Assembly (NCBI RefSeq): GCF_014023275.1
Contig: NZ_CP054698.1
Span: 4,588,001 to 4,652,000 of the forward strand
Length of the DNA: 64,000 nt
Reading direction: 5' to 3'
From: Nostoc edaphicum CCNP1411
Lineage (GTDB): Bacteria > Cyanobacteriota > Cyanobacteriia > Cyanobacteriales > Nostocaceae
The notes below the pieces were generated by a model. The model ran no database searches. It worked only from the letters and a program-made list of their open reading frames with translations, and was not told the DNA's origin. This document shows positions 36,191-46,194 of this stretch, one piece after another. A program made the translations under genes and the position numbers. Numbering within the stretch: position 1 is the stretch's first letter; each line of letters opens with the position of its first letter.

Positions 36191-37519
36191 ATGACTTCCT
36201 CTAATCTACCAACCCCAGAACCAGCCCCCGAAAACGATTTGCAGCCAGATGACTTTGACGGTGGTGCAACGGAGAAAAACCTAAACTCAGAAGCACTAGC
36301 GACGCAACAAGCATTAGCGGCGATCGCGTCTTTAAAATCTCCGCATTTACAACAAGCCCGTTCTGACTTCAAGCAACATACTACCAAGCAATTTACAGTT
36401 AAGCCGAGGGCATTGCTGATTACTCTAATCGCGATCGCCATCACCCTCGTTGGAGTTATCCTCAATAACTGGATCATCGGCATTATCGGAACGCTGATAG
36501 CTTTGCTTTTATCCCTCGCGATATTATTGCCTTGGTTGCAAGAAGTTTTAAACGAGTGGTTTTCACCCCAAGAACGCACGCTGTTTGTGGCATTTTTGGG
36601 ACTAATAGTAGCCATCATTGGCTTGATCAGATTCACAGGTGCAGGCGATCGCTTACTGCTTTTAGGACGCCAGATTAACTGGGATATTGCTGGTAGCCTA
36701 GCAGAATGGTTTGGCGCTTTGGGGCAAATTCTCATCGCTATCATCGCCGTTTACGTAGCATGGCGACAATATGTCATTTCTAAAGACTTGACAATTCAGC
36801 AAAATATGCTGACGGTTCAGCAAAATATTATTACCCAGCAACAGACAATTGATTCTTATTTCCAAGGTGTTTCAGACTTGGTATTAGATGAAGAAGGATT
36901 ATTAGAAGATTGGCCCCAAGAAAGAGCGATCGCTGAAGGACGCACTGCGGCGATTTTAAGTAGTGTCGATGCTAGTGGGAAAGCGAAAATTCTCCGTTTT
37001 CTCTCACGTTCTAAGTTACTGTCACCTCTAAAACGCGATGGCCGATTAGGTAGAGCCATTTTCAACGGAAGTGGCGGATATGCAGAAGACCGCCTAGAAG
37101 GTGTGCGCGTCATTGATTTAGGCGTAATGTTAGCCGCAGCAGACCTTTCTGGTACTGATTTGCGTTGGACTGATCTGAGCGAAGCTAATCTTGTCCGCGC
37201 TAATCTGGTCGGTTGTGATTTAGTAAAAGCCAATCTTTCTCGCACAATTTTATATAGTGCTAATCTTAGCGATGCTGACCTGAACGGGATTCGCCTATTT
37301 TATGGTGTAGTAGATAGAGCATCACCCCGCAGCCGCACTGAACCACCAGATTATGAAACTGGGGAACAAACTGGCGCTGTGGTGGAAAATGCCGATTTCA
37401 GCAATGTACAAAGGATGTCTGAGTCTACACGTCACTACTGTTGCAGTTGGGGTGGCGAAAAAACCAGAGGTACTATTCCTGGTGGGTGTGAAGGTATTCC
37501 CAATAAGTTGGGAAGATAG
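36191..37519 (+). CDS. Pentapeptide-repeat membrane protein
   Basis: 442 codons. Hydrophilic N-terminus, then about four membrane segments (ALLITLIAIAITLVGVIL; IGIIGTLIALLLSLAILL; VAFLGLIVAIIGLI; LGQILIAIIAVYVAW), a coiled helix and a short pentapeptide-repeat block with A(D/N)LxG/x units (ADLSGTDLRWTDLSEANL) near residues 315-360. The tail after it is Gly/Cys-containing. Pentapeptide solenoids of this length are structural; function unknown. Typical of Nostoc, which has many such proteins. Confidence 0.85.
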   Translation: MTSSNLPTPEPAPENDLQPDDFDGGATEKNLNSEALATQQALAAIASLKSPHLQQARSDFKQHTTKQFTVKPRALLITLIAIAITLVGVILNNWIIGIIGTLIALLLSLAILLPWLQEVLNEWFSPQERTLFVAFLGLIVAIIGLIRFTGAGDRLLLLGRQINWDIAGSLAEWFGALGQILIAIIAVYVAWRQYVISKDLTIQQNMLTVQQNIITQQQTIDSYFQGVSDLVLDEEGLLEDWPQERAIAEGRTAAILSSVDASGKAKILRFLSRSKLLSPLKRDGRLGRAIFNGSGGYAEDRLEGVRVIDLGVMLAAADLSGTDLRWTDLSEANLVRANLVGCDLVKANLSRTILYSANLSDADLNGIRLFYGVVDRASPRSRTEPPDYETGEQTGAVVENADFSNVQRMSESTRHYCCSWGGEKTRGTIPGGCEGIPNKLGR

Positions 37520-37528
37520 TTATAACAG

Positions 37529-37682
37529 AATTCAGGATTCAGAATTCAGAATTCAGGAGTAAAACACAGTTTAAATATAGCCGTGTCACACAGATTAGGA
37601 CAGTCTTGATTGCTCAAAGTCTTGAAACAACTGGGTTTATACTCAGCACTCAGCACTTAGCACTCAGCACTCAGCACTTAGC
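37529..37682. repeat. STRR heptamer blocks
   Basis: Two short blocks: ATTCAGA-type heptamers at 37529-37556 and CAGCACT/TAGCACT heptamers at 37641-37682, between two convergent genes. Nothing else is seen in the gap. Confidence 0.8.
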
Positions 37683-37727
37683 TATACTTCTCTCCAGAGA
37701 GTGCTACGTGTTCCCCAATCTCTAACT

Positions 37728-38342
37728 CTACCGACCCGCAATAAATATCTGTTCTGCGGTCAAATTCAGGTCTGGAAATGTTTGGGAGATGAGGCGTTCT
37801 GTTCCCCTAAACTGTTGTCCTTGATAAGTTCCATCGACTAACTGATAAATTGTGATTACAGGTTGCTTGGATAAGCCGATGTAGCGTTTGCCTCCTAGCC
37901 CTAGATAATCTGCGATCCAATACTCCCCAATACCTAAAGCTTCGTAGTCTTCCACTTTTCGGGCATAGTCATTCTGCCAATTGGTACTGACAACCTCCAC
38001 GACCAATTTAACAGACTTGCCTAGTGTAATCACTGGCTCAGTTTTCCATAGTGGCTCATTCGCCAAACCCGTCTGATCAAGAATCACAACATCGGGTCTA
38101 AAGGCTGAATTTTGACCTAATGGTTTAATCAGACATTTCATGGGAATAAACCAAGGCAAATTGAGCAGATCAATTGCTACGTTGAGCTTACGATTAATTA
38201 ACCCAGCTACCTGTTCATGAAGTCCAGTGGGTTCCAAGTCGATTAGTTCTCCGTCGATTAACTCGTAGCGTACATCATCCAGATAGCCAGCAATGAATGT
38301 CTCAGAGCTAAGAGTACCTGTATTAAGAGTGGCTGAAACCAT
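37728..38342 (-). CDS. Uma2 family endonuclease-like protein (DUF820)
   Basis: 204 codons. Has the usual order YELIDGELIDLEPTG, FRPDVVILD, KLVVEVVSTNWQNDYARKVEDYEALGIGEYWI: PD-(D/E)XK core with Asp in RPDV and Glu in VEVVS. These are highly multiplied in cyanobacteria and of uncertain role. It lies alone, 56 bp downstream of map in the same direction; the C-terminus resembles the fossil at 3813-3926. Confidence 0.92.
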   Translation of the reverse strand: MVSATLNTGTLSSETFIAGYLDDVRYELIDGELIDLEPTGLHEQVAGLINRKLNVAIDLLNLPWFIPMKCLIKPLGQNSAFRPDVVILDQTGLANEPLWKTEPVITLGKSVKLVVEVVSTNWQNDYARKVEDYEALGIGEYWIADYLGLGGKRYIGLSKQPVITIYQLVDGTYQGQQFRGTERLISQTFPDLNLTAEQIFIAGR

Positions 38343-38398
38343 CGAGATTTATCCTTCCAGGTTCAGAACTAGAGCAGGTATTGCTGCTCTTAATTATT

Positions 38399-39199
38399 CT
38401 AACTAGCTGTTTTATCTAGGTTCCAGTAATTCTCGCCTTCAGGTAAGGTGAGGATTTCAACGCCATCTTCAGTTACAGCTAAGGTATGCTCACATTGAGC
38501 AGAAAGCTTGCGATCGCGCGTTACCGCAGTCCATTTATCGCTGAGAACTTCGACTTCGTAAGTACCTTCGTTAATCATTGGCTCAATAGTAAAAACCATC
38601 CCTGGTCTGAGGCGCTTGCCTTTACCGCGTGTCCCATAATGGGGAACATCCGGCGCAGTATGGAAAATATTACTGATGCCATGTCCAACGAAATCTCGCA
38701 CCACAGAAAAGCCTTCTGCTTCAGCATACTCTTGAATGGCTGCACCAATGTCGCCAATGCGCCCCCCAGGTTTAACTTCAGCAATACCGAGGCGGAGACA
38801 CTCCTCTGTCACCTCTACCAGCTTTCTCGTTGTTGGGGAAGGAGTACCGACAAAAAATGTCTTGGATGTATCACCGTGATACCCCTCAACAATCGGCGTT
38901 ACATCAATATTAATGATGTCACCTTCTTTCAGAATTTGCTTGGCGTTAGGAATGCCGTGACAAATTACCTCATTTACACTGGTGCAAATCGATTTAGGAT
39001 AGCCCTTATAACCAAGAGGTGCGCTTTTTGCTCCATGCGCTTGCGTCCAACGTTCGGCTTCATCATTCAGTTCAAGAGTGCTAACCCCTGGCTTCACAAA
39101 CGGTTCAAGATGCTGGAGGAGTTTGGCTGCTAAACGCCCAGCTTGACGCATTTTATCTATTTCTCGCTGGGATAAAATAACAATTAGTTCGGTTTTCAT
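38399..39199 (-). CDS. map: Type I methionine aminopeptidase
   Basis: 266 codons. Removes the initiator Met from new proteins. The five metal ligands are in place: Asp in NIDVTPIVEG and GDTSKTF, His in FVGHGIS, Glu in FTIEPMI and QCEHTLAV. The His in EVICHGIP is the conserved substrate contact. Its ATG overlaps the bvdR stop by one base (TAATG), a coupling arrangement. Cyanobacteria usually have several map paralogues. Confidence 0.95.
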   Translation of the reverse strand: MKTELIVILSQREIDKMRQAGRLAAKLLQHLEPFVKPGVSTLELNDEAERWTQAHGAKSAPLGYKGYPKSICTSVNEVICHGIPNAKQILKEGDIINIDVTPIVEGYHGDTSKTFFVGTPSPTTRKLVEVTEECLRLGIAEVKPGGRIGDIGAAIQEYAEAEGFSVVRDFVGHGISNIFHTAPDVPHYGTRGKGKRLRPGMVFTIEPMINEGTYEVEVLSDKWTAVTRDRKLSAQCEHTLAVTEDGVEILTLPEGENYWNLDKTAS

Positions 39200-40215
39200 T
39201 AACTTTTATCTAAAGTATCTTTCATAAACATAGTTAACCCTGTCTTTGCAGCTCTTTGTGCAGCATCAGCAACCTTTAGGGTATATAAGCTCTCCTCTGG
39301 GGTAACGTACAAAGGAGTCCCATCAAAAAGATGGTCTAACACCATATTCGTGTCTTTAGCAAACAAACCCCGACGAGGGCCAACTTCTATAGCTGTTGTT
39401 TCCCCTGGCTGGATAAAAATTCCGGTGTCGCCATCAAAAATTAAACCACCTTTTTCACCGTGAACTTCAAACTTACGTTCTGATTGCCAAATACTTTCGC
39501 CTTTGCCATAAACTACTTGGGCTAAAAGTCCACTGTTAAACGATACTTCACTAGTGCAGAAACAGGTTTGGTAGTATTCCGGTTCTATTTCCCAATATCG
39601 CTGATGACAGTTAACAGTAAATACTGTACCAAACAAATCGGTGAGACGATGTAGGCGAGACAGGGCACCAATTAAGGGAAAACCGAACAACTCGTGGTTA
39701 TAAGTCCATTTGCGGGGTGCAGGATTTTGGGGATTGATGGTGCTGTAGCGAACATAAAACACTTCACCAATTTTGGCTAAGTTTTGCTTTAAGGCTTGAT
39801 GCAAACCACCCAAAAGTTCTAGGTGTTCCACGTGCAGAAGTTTTTTTTGTGCTCTGGCTAAGATAATCAGTTCCTCGGCTTCGACTACATCCAACGAGAG
39901 AGGATACTCTACAATTACGTGTTTGCTGTTGGTGAGGGCTGCACGAGCGATCGCACCATGATCTCGATTAATAGTGGAGATCGCTACTAGGTCTATATCT
40001 TCCCGCTCTACTAGCTCTTGCCAAGAACTCAACGCTTCAATTTGGTACTCTCTGGCAAAGGCTTCTGTTTTTTCTGGGATATGACCAACAACTGCGACTA
40101 AATGCGATCGCTCATCATTAAGAAATGCTTCAGATCGAAACTTTGCCGCATACCCAGTACCTACCAAACCTACACGCACTATTGCTTTTTCCAAAGCTGC
40201 TTCTGAATTATACAT
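39199..40215 (-). CDS. bvdR: Biliverdin reductase (Gfo/Idh/MocA fold)
   Basis: 338 codons from the ATG at 40215; an in-frame GTG at 40248 adds 11 residues without a visible ribosome site. The Rossmann motif VGLVGTGYAAKFR starts the protein. KLLHVEHLELLGGLHQALKQ, YSTINPQNPAPRKWTY and RRGLFAKDTNMVLDHL match the pattern I know from cyanobacterial BvdR (Synechocystis slr1784). That enzyme reduces biliverdin IX-alpha to bilirubin with NADPH and affects phycobilisome pigmentation. It is coupled to map. Confidence 0.85.
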   Translation of the reverse strand: MYNSEAALEKAIVRVGLVGTGYAAKFRSEAFLNDERSHLVAVVGHIPEKTEAFAREYQIEALSSWQELVEREDIDLVAISTINRDHGAIARAALTNSKHVIVEYPLSLDVVEAEELIILARAQKKLLHVEHLELLGGLHQALKQNLAKIGEVFYVRYSTINPQNPAPRKWTYNHELFGFPLIGALSRLHRLTDLFGTVFTVNCHQRYWEIEPEYYQTCFCTSEVSFNSGLLAQVVYGKGESIWQSERKFEVHGEKGGLIFDGDTGIFIQPGETTAIEVGPRRGLFAKDTNMVLDHLFDGTPLYVTPEESLYTLKVADAAQRAAKTGLTMFMKDTLDKS

Positions 40216-40387
40216 GATCCTCACTAGTTCTGTTTTGGAGTCTCCCACGTTTATAGTGGTAAGATTCTCTCTTCATGGGGAATCCAATGACTTCACCAGT
40301 CTAGACTCTACAACATTCGTCATAACCTCTCAAGGTATTTGAAGCTAGTCAGAAGTACGTATGCTCAAAAGAGAAAACTTGAAAAGA

Positions 40388-40660
40388 AAAGCCCCCTTTT
40401 TTATTTAGGGTAGGTTTGTTTAAATTCATAAATTAAGTTCTTTGTCAAGACAATGAACAAAAAAATTGAGAACAATAAAGATTACCGCTTCAGCCAGAAA
40501 ATTTCAGTGCTTCTCTAGGGAATTGCCGCAGACAAGCGCTGCGATCGCTATGATAATTGTCTAATCAGATTTTTTAATGATTTTTTGCTCATAACGCTTG
40601 TAAATCAGCGCCTTTCAGGAAATAAAACAGCTATGTTTTTTAAGGGAGTTGGAGGATCTC
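40388..40660. repeat. Diverged copy of the nested palindrome/miniature element
   Basis: Left edge CCCCCTTTTTTATTTAGGG and right edge AAACAGCTATGTTTTTTAAG resemble the edges around 32095-32130 and 32298-32330, but the interior is not alignable by eye. It fills a good part of the 710-bp gap 40249-40958 upstream of petF; apart from a HIP1 site the rest shows nothing. Confidence 0.4.
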
Positions 40661-40880
40661 TTTTGCGTAAATCCTAAAAAACATAGGTAATATTAATCTT
40701 ATTCATGTTTTATTCTCAGTAACATAATTTTTACTAATCACAACCTCACTAGGGCATGAAATAATATAAATAAAACTTATCGGGATTAAGCAACTAAATT
40801 TCATTACTAATCGGGTTCAATTTCCAGTTACATCGTTTAATTTTTCTCGTAGTATCAGAATTGAAGCAAATTTGAACTAG

Positions 40881-41258
<378 letters not shown>

Positions 41259-41399
41259 GAGTCAGCGACTCAACCATAAACCTCTTGCAAGAGTTACTAA
41301 TGTTGAAAAAATAGAAGCAGGGCATCTAGGGTAAATACCCTCCCAGTGCCGTTTGTGCCTCTTGAAACGACTTTGACAAAAAGCCTAATTTTCATGTTG

Positions 41400-41440
41400 A
41401 GCAGGAACACAGTAAATGTTGTGTTCCTGCTTAATTTTTG
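41400..41440 (+). terminator. petF terminator
   Basis: AGCAGGAACACA and TGTGTTCCTGCT form a perfect 12-bp stem with an 8-base loop, followed by TAATTTTTG. It lies 140 bp after the petF stop. The remaining gap to 41642 has one STRR-like TCATTGG patch. Confidence 0.85.
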
Positions 41441-41642
41441 ACAGCAATTTTCAGGTATTTAGACCACGACTGAGACGGTCATTGGTCATTAGTCATTGGT
41501 GCATATCCTCTTTCTTGTGGACGGAAAAACTTTTTATGCATCTGACTGATTTAAACCACGTTAAATACTAGGTATTGGTATCTCTTGGACTAATGAATGA
41601 CTTTCGCGTTGCGGTTTGATACTCCAAGTCAGTGTAGGTACT

Positions 41643-43232
41643 TCACAGCTTAATCTCTTTACTGAGAATTTGAATCTCAGTACCAGGATAGTAGAATTGG
41701 AGAATTTTTGGACTTGACCAACCTAGTTTCGCTAAATTTTGAGCGCCTGTTTGACTCAAGCCAACTCCATGTCCTAATCCACCACCAATAAAAGCGTATC
41801 CCCAGAGTTCCGGTTTGCCTTTGTTCAGAGGTTCTATGTAAAAAAGCGTACTTGTAGGAGCTGCAAAGGCGCTGCGAACTTCGTCTTTGTGCAGAATAAA
41901 GGTGCTGTGATCAGTTTTAACGGCAAGTTCAAGGATACGTCCACTCTGGCTTCGCTTCACTACTGCCATAGCTTGAATTGTCTTAAATTTGGCATGGGGA
42001 CTGTTTTTCACCTGCAAAAATTTCTGCAAGTCTTTGGTAATATCCTCTAGACGGGTTTCCTTGCGCCAACGAAACACATTCCACTTGCTTTCATTAAATC
42101 CTTGTTGCGTATTAATAAATTTTTGGAAGTTCTTTTCATCGGCTAAACTCTGCTTAGATAAATCCCAAAAATTAGTTGCAGCATCCAGTACAGGACGGAG
42201 ATAGGGACGATCATCGCCATTCCAGACATCACTGAAGGAAGCAGTGACACCACCAGTGGTGGAAGAATACAGGGCGTCTACTAGTTCATTTTTATAGGTT
42301 AGTACTTTACCCTTGGTTGAGGCGATCGCTTGGTCTGTTTTGCTAGCTGCTCCCTTCAGCCCATAATAAACTTGGCAGTGAGTATCAGCACATAACTGAT
42401 AGTTGTCTGCGGCAAACCTGCGTAAATTTCTCAAGGCATAAGTCCGGGCGAGAATTGCCTGGGCTTCCAGCGCCGCTGTTGGTGCATCCGTGCCTATTTC
42501 GTAAGGTACAACCCCACGCAAATAAGTTTCTAAAGGTACTTGATTAACTAGAGTGTATGTGCCGTATGCATTTGGCTGCAAATTCAGTCGCCCGGCATAA
42601 AGACGAGCATTTTCTGGTTTTTCGCTTTTATTCACCCGAATCAAGTTTTTCTCAGTGCTAATTTCCAAATCATTCGGGCTATAGCGATTGCCATCCACCA
42701 CCCAACTGACTCGCGGCACTTGTTTTAAAATTTTAGTATCAAGATATACTTTCTCTTTGGTAGAAGCTTGGATGTTTTGTAATAACAAGCGTCGCAGTAA
42801 AGGAGTGCTGTAAACATCTCGTTTTGCCCAAACTTGCCAGCGTTCTGGCTGGGCTATTTCCACTTCCATTCCCTGAGAACGCCATTTATTCGCACTGTCT
42901 TCTGCTGTTTCAAAAGTGCGGTATGTGCCCAAAATTACCACTTCTTCGACTGCTGGCTGGGGTAAAGCTTGCATGACTGTTTCCAGCTTTACAGGGTTCT
43001 TGGTAACTAGGGTTTGCTGCTTATTGCCCGCTTTAAACTTTAGCTTTAAGCGATCGCCTTTTATGGGTTCCAGTTGCAACTTGGCTGTGGCTTCGGCGCC
43101 AAATCGCTGCACAATCCCAATTTTAAGTTCCATATCCGGGATGTTGCTCTCAGGCCCAGATGCAGCAGTCAGACCCAATAGACAAAATGTTGTCAGCACA
43201 GTGTGGGAAAAACGCCAAAACAAAAATTTCAT
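41643..43232 (-). CDS. SpoIID/LytB domain protein, exported
   Basis: 529 codons from the ATG at 43232, which opens a signal peptide (KFLFWRFSHTVLTTFCLLGL). The ORF is open upstream to 43391, but that part is encoded by a dispersed repeat (43236-43291) and is unlikely to be native. The SpoIID domain has VPLETYLRGVVPYEIG, ALEAQAILARTYAL, DTHCQVYYG and GGGLGHGVGLSQTGA. SpoIID-type enzymes cleave denuded peptidoglycan glycans; in cyanobacteria the role is in wall remodelling. Monocistronic. Confidence 0.9.
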   Translation of the reverse strand: MKFLFWRFSHTVLTTFCLLGLTAASGPESNIPDMELKIGIVQRFGAEATAKLQLEPIKGDRLKLKFKAGNKQQTLVTKNPVKLETVMQALPQPAVEEVVILGTYRTFETAEDSANKWRSQGMEVEIAQPERWQVWAKRDVYSTPLLRRLLLQNIQASTKEKVYLDTKILKQVPRVSWVVDGNRYSPNDLEISTEKNLIRVNKSEKPENARLYAGRLNLQPNAYGTYTLVNQVPLETYLRGVVPYEIGTDAPTAALEAQAILARTYALRNLRRFAADNYQLCADTHCQVYYGLKGAASKTDQAIASTKGKVLTYKNELVDALYSSTTGGVTASFSDVWNGDDRPYLRPVLDAATNFWDLSKQSLADEKNFQKFINTQQGFNESKWNVFRWRKETRLEDITKDLQKFLQVKNSPHAKFKTIQAMAVVKRSQSGRILELAVKTDHSTFILHKDEVRSAFAAPTSTLFYIEPLNKGKPELWGYAFIGGGLGHGVGLSQTGAQNLAKLGWSSPKILQFYYPGTEIQILSKEIKL

Positions 43233-43235
43233 GGC

Positions 43236-43291
43236 TACCTGATAGCGTACCCCTACGGGGAAGCAAGCTACGCGAAGCATCTCCAAGAGTT
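43236..43291. repeat. Dispersed GC-rich Nostoc repeat
   Basis: GCGTACCCCTACGGGG followed by AAGCTACGCGAAGCAT, a small-palindrome repeat of the kind also seen at 3745-3780 and 48850-48930. It lies just upstream of the SpoIID-like start and extends the open frame artificially. Confidence 0.6.
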
Positions 43292-43506
43292 GCGATAGCA
43301 AGTAATCTCTCTTAGAAAGCATCTTTTGCCCCTTAATGCTTCGTTGGAGCTGATTTTCCAATTGCTTTGTAGCGCGGTTTTTTTGTCGCATGAGTGCTCC
43401 AATGATACCATTACCAATTTTGCCCCAAATACCAGTTGCAAAACGAAGTCATAATGACTATGATTTATTTAGAGGCACAAAACAGAACTAGTTGGATAAA
43501 CTTTTT

Positions 43507-43770
43507 ATGGTTAGAGTCCAAGAAATTCCATTAAATCAGATAAAACGGCCATTGCCCCGTGCAAACGATCCAAATAAAGTGCAAGCCTTAATGGAATCGA
43601 TTGCGGAGATTGGGCAGCAAGAACCTATTGATGTCCTAGAAGTAGATGGACAATATTATGGCTTTTCTGGTTGCCATCGGTATGAAGCTTGCCAGCGTTT
43701 AGGCAAAGAAACCGTTTTAGCCAGAGTCCGTAAAGCACCCCGCAGCGTTTTGAAAATGCACTTGGCATAG
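43507..43770 (+). CDS. srxA: Sulfiredoxin (ParB-like fold)
   Basis: 87 codons from the ATG at 43507 (an upstream TTG at 43492 is less likely). The catalytic Cys56 lies in FSGCHRYEA, the GCHR signature that separates sulfiredoxin from ParB. It repairs over-oxidised 2-Cys peroxiredoxin using ATP. N-terminal VQEIPLNQIKRPLPR is usual for the family. Next gene is dps, 150 bp on: two oxidative-stress genes side by side. Confidence 0.92.
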   Translation: MVRVQEIPLNQIKRPLPRANDPNKVQALMESIAEIGQQEPIDVLEVDGQYYGFSGCHRYEACQRLGKETVLARVRKAPRSVLKMHLA

Positions 43771-43921
43771 ATAATGAGAATTGGGTATGGGGTATTGGGC
43801 ATTGAAAAGAGGCAGAGGGGCGGGGTGTGGGGGGCAGAGGGGAAAACTATTCTCCCTTTCTCCCTGCTCCCTTGCTTCTTCCCCAGTCCCCAATTACATA
43901 TAACCTAATTAGGAGAAAATT

Positions 43922-44413
43922 ATGTCATCGAAAGTAACAGTCAAAAATGTAAATATCGGCATTGACGAGGCGAGTAGGGCTAAAATTGCCGAGGGTTTAT
44001 CTCGCCTGTTGGCTGATACTTATACACTGTATCTGAAAACTCATAACTTCCATTGGAATGTAACGGGGCCGATGTTTCAAACATTGCATTTGATGTTTGA
44101 AACCCAGTATACAGAATTAGCCTTAGCAGTTGATTTAATAGCCGAGAGAATTAGAGCGCTTGGCTATCCCGCGCCAGGAACCTACAGCGAATATGCCAAA
44201 CTCAGTTCGATTCCAGAAACCCCTGGAGTTCCTAAAGCTGTGGAGATGATTAGCTTACTAGTAGAAGGACAAGAAGCCGTAGTCAGAACTGCACGGTCTA
44301 TTTTTCCTGTGATAGAGGAAGTTAACGACGAACCTACCGCCGATTTATTGACTCAGCGGATGCAAGTACATGAAAAGACAGCTTGGATGTTGAGAAGTTT
44401 ACTGGAAGAATAG
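43922..44413 (+). CDS. dps: Dps family ferritin-like protein
   Basis: 163 codons. The ferroxidase-site pattern [11 protein letters not shown] (His41, His44) with LHLMFETQY (His56, Glu60) is conserved. Dps dodecamers oxidise and store iron with peroxide and protect DNA. AGGAG precedes the ATG. The C-terminus ([16 protein letters not shown]) is typical of the cyanobacterial subgroup. One of several Dps proteins expected in Nostoc. Confidence 0.92.
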   Translation: MSSKVTVKNVNIGIDEASRAKIAEGLSRLLADTYTLYLKTHNFHWNVTGPMFQTLHLMFETQYTELALAVDLIAERIRALGYPAPGTYSEYAKLSSIPETPGVPKAVEMISLLVEGQEAVVRTARSIFPVIEEVNDEPTADLLTQRMQVHEKTAWMLRSLLEE

Positions 44414-44417
44414 GAAG

Positions 44418-44580
44418 GGGGAATGGGGAATGGGGAATGGGGAATAGGGAATAGGGAATAGGGAATAGAGAAGAAACTTAATCACTAAATACCAATGCCC
44501 CATGCCCAATGCCCCATGCCCAATGCCCAATACCCAATGCCTCATGCCCAATACCCAATACCCAATACCCAATACCCAAA
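44418..44580. repeat. STRR blocks (GGGAATG)n and (CCCATGC/CCAATAC)n
   Basis: Two heptamer blocks between dps and the HTH/GrpE-like gene: GGGAATG/GGGAATA at about 44418-44470 and CCCATGC, CCAATGC, CCAATAC at 44491-44580. The second block is open in frame and adds an artificial MPNAPCPMPNTQ-like leader to the next ORF. Confidence 0.9.
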
Positions 44581-44582
44581 AG

Positions 44583-45209
44583 TTGCAAGACTTAATGCAA
44601 CAGGTGGGTATTTCTAGTTTTAAAGCGCTGAGTCGTGCTGCTGGTGTCTCAGAGCGTCAGATTTTGCGGTTACGCCAAGGAAAACTTGAGCAGATGCGGG
44701 TAGAGGTGCTGCTCAAGCTGTCGTCAGTACTACAGATGTCATTGAATGAATTAATCACAGCTTTTTCAACCCTAGAGTTGTTACAAGAGCAAAAAGCACC
44801 TACTCAGGAATTATTACAAGAAATTGCAGATTTAAGAAGAGAGTACGATCGCTCTCAACTTCAATTAGAACAGCAACGAGAGATATTACTACAAGAACTC
44901 CAGCAGTCGAGTTTGCAACTGCTGGAGTCTTTATTATTGCAATGGCCAACAGCAGCACAGAAAGCCCAGGAGAATCCTCAGCTAGCAGCAGTCAAAATAG
45001 TCCCGTTGGTACAGAAACCCTTGGAAAAGCTTTTACAGGCGTGGGGAGTGGAAGCGATCGCACCTGTAGGAGCAGAATTATCTTATGACCCCCAACTGCA
45101 CCAATTGATGGAGGGTATAGCACAACCTGGAGAAAAAGTCAAAGTCCGCTACACTGGCTACCTTCAAGGTGAAAAGTTGCTTTACAGAGCCAAAGTGAGT
45201 CCGGTTTGA
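44583..45209 (+). CDS. Helix-turn-helix protein with GrpE-like C-terminus
   Basis: 208 codons from TTG 44583 (or 204 from ATG 44595); the 27 codons before are translated STRR and are rejected. Residues about 5-60 form a Cro/XRE-type HTH (SSFKALSRAAGVSERQILRLRQG). A coiled coil follows (ELLQEIADLRREYDRSQLQLEQQ). The end (PVGAELSYDPQLHQLME, then VKVRYTGYLQGEKLLYRAKVSPV) matches the beta domain of GrpE, the DnaK nucleotide exchange factor. Role uncertain: a regulator or a specialised co-chaperone. The true GrpE should lie elsewhere with dnaK. Confidence 0.75.
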   Translation: MQDLMQQVGISSFKALSRAAGVSERQILRLRQGKLEQMRVEVLLKLSSVLQMSLNELITAFSTLELLQEQKAPTQELLQEIADLRREYDRSQLQLEQQREILLQELQQSSLQLLESLLLQWPTAAQKAQENPQLAAVKIVPLVQKPLEKLLQAWGVEAIAPVGAELSYDPQLHQLMEGIAQPGEKVKVRYTGYLQGEKLLYRAKVSPV

Positions 45210-46194
45210 GGGATGTTAGGAGTTAGGAGTTAAAAATTCATAACTCTTTACTTTTTGTGTTGTCTGTTGAGAAATGACAGATATTGGGAATACTAAAAAT
45301 AGCAGAGGCGATCGCCTCAGAGAACTTCTTTTAGGGCATTGGTGTAGCTTCGAGCTTGCTTGGCGCTGTTGAAACCGAAACTTTTGGCTCTAGAGCGGCA
45401 GTTTAGAGGTAAATTATTTCAATTATGTAAGTAATTGGACATAAATAAACGTAGATGCTAGTTACTATCATAAGTATTCAGTATTCAACAAAGGATTATA
45501 TCCACTAATGATTCTGATATGAAACCCCGATAGTTGAGTAATTTTCATAGTATTTTTGCTTGTAGTACTGAATTGGGGGCTAGAGCAGGGGAAAATTTGG
45601 TGTGTCATGCAGACCCGTCGTTAAATTGGAGAATAATCGATACCTACCACCCAGGCAATGCGATCGCTACAACCCATTGAATTTTGAATTGTTTAATCAC
45701 GACTATCATTATGAGGTTTATTGGAGAACCTCAGTTTTGCAAAAATATTTGGGAAATAATCTGAAAAGCAGCAACTTCAGCTTGTAGATCAGTATATACC
45801 TACGTCAATGAGATGCAAGCAAGCAGGCATTAAAAAAATCAACCTATATGAAGAAACATCAAATCAGCAAACTACTGAAAAATCAGTCATTCCATCTGTT
45901 TTACAAAAATCAACATACATGAGTTTTACTATACCGACTTGCTTACCTTCTTTATTTGTAATTGGTCTGTTCCTACTAAAAAAACTATACTTGTATTGAG
46001 ATAATGATTTTTTTGTGATTACAAAAAATCAGATAGAAATGTTTATAATTAATCTTTATACATCCTAAGTAATTATCAATTATTACTCAATATGTAATCT
46101 TAGATTTTATTTTGCAAGCATTTTTAAATGTTCTATGATGGGTATATAATAGCGACATCAGAGCATCATTTACACAAATCAACGTGACATAATC
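45210..46194. other. Long intergenic region, nothing recognised
   Basis: About 985 bp, AT-rich. Short open frames (45602-45787, 45808-45999) lack ribosome sites and family resemblance. The second ends in one hydrophobic stretch (LPSLFVIGLFLL), so a small membrane peptide cannot be excluded. It includes the promoter of the STAS gene. Confidence 0.5.

Noticed and set aside
45602..45999. Two short plus-strand ORFs
   Set aside because: No Shine-Dalgarno and no recognised motifs. The second has a hydrophobic end, but it does not match the small photosystem subunits I know (PsbX, PetM, PsaI, PsaM, Psb30).
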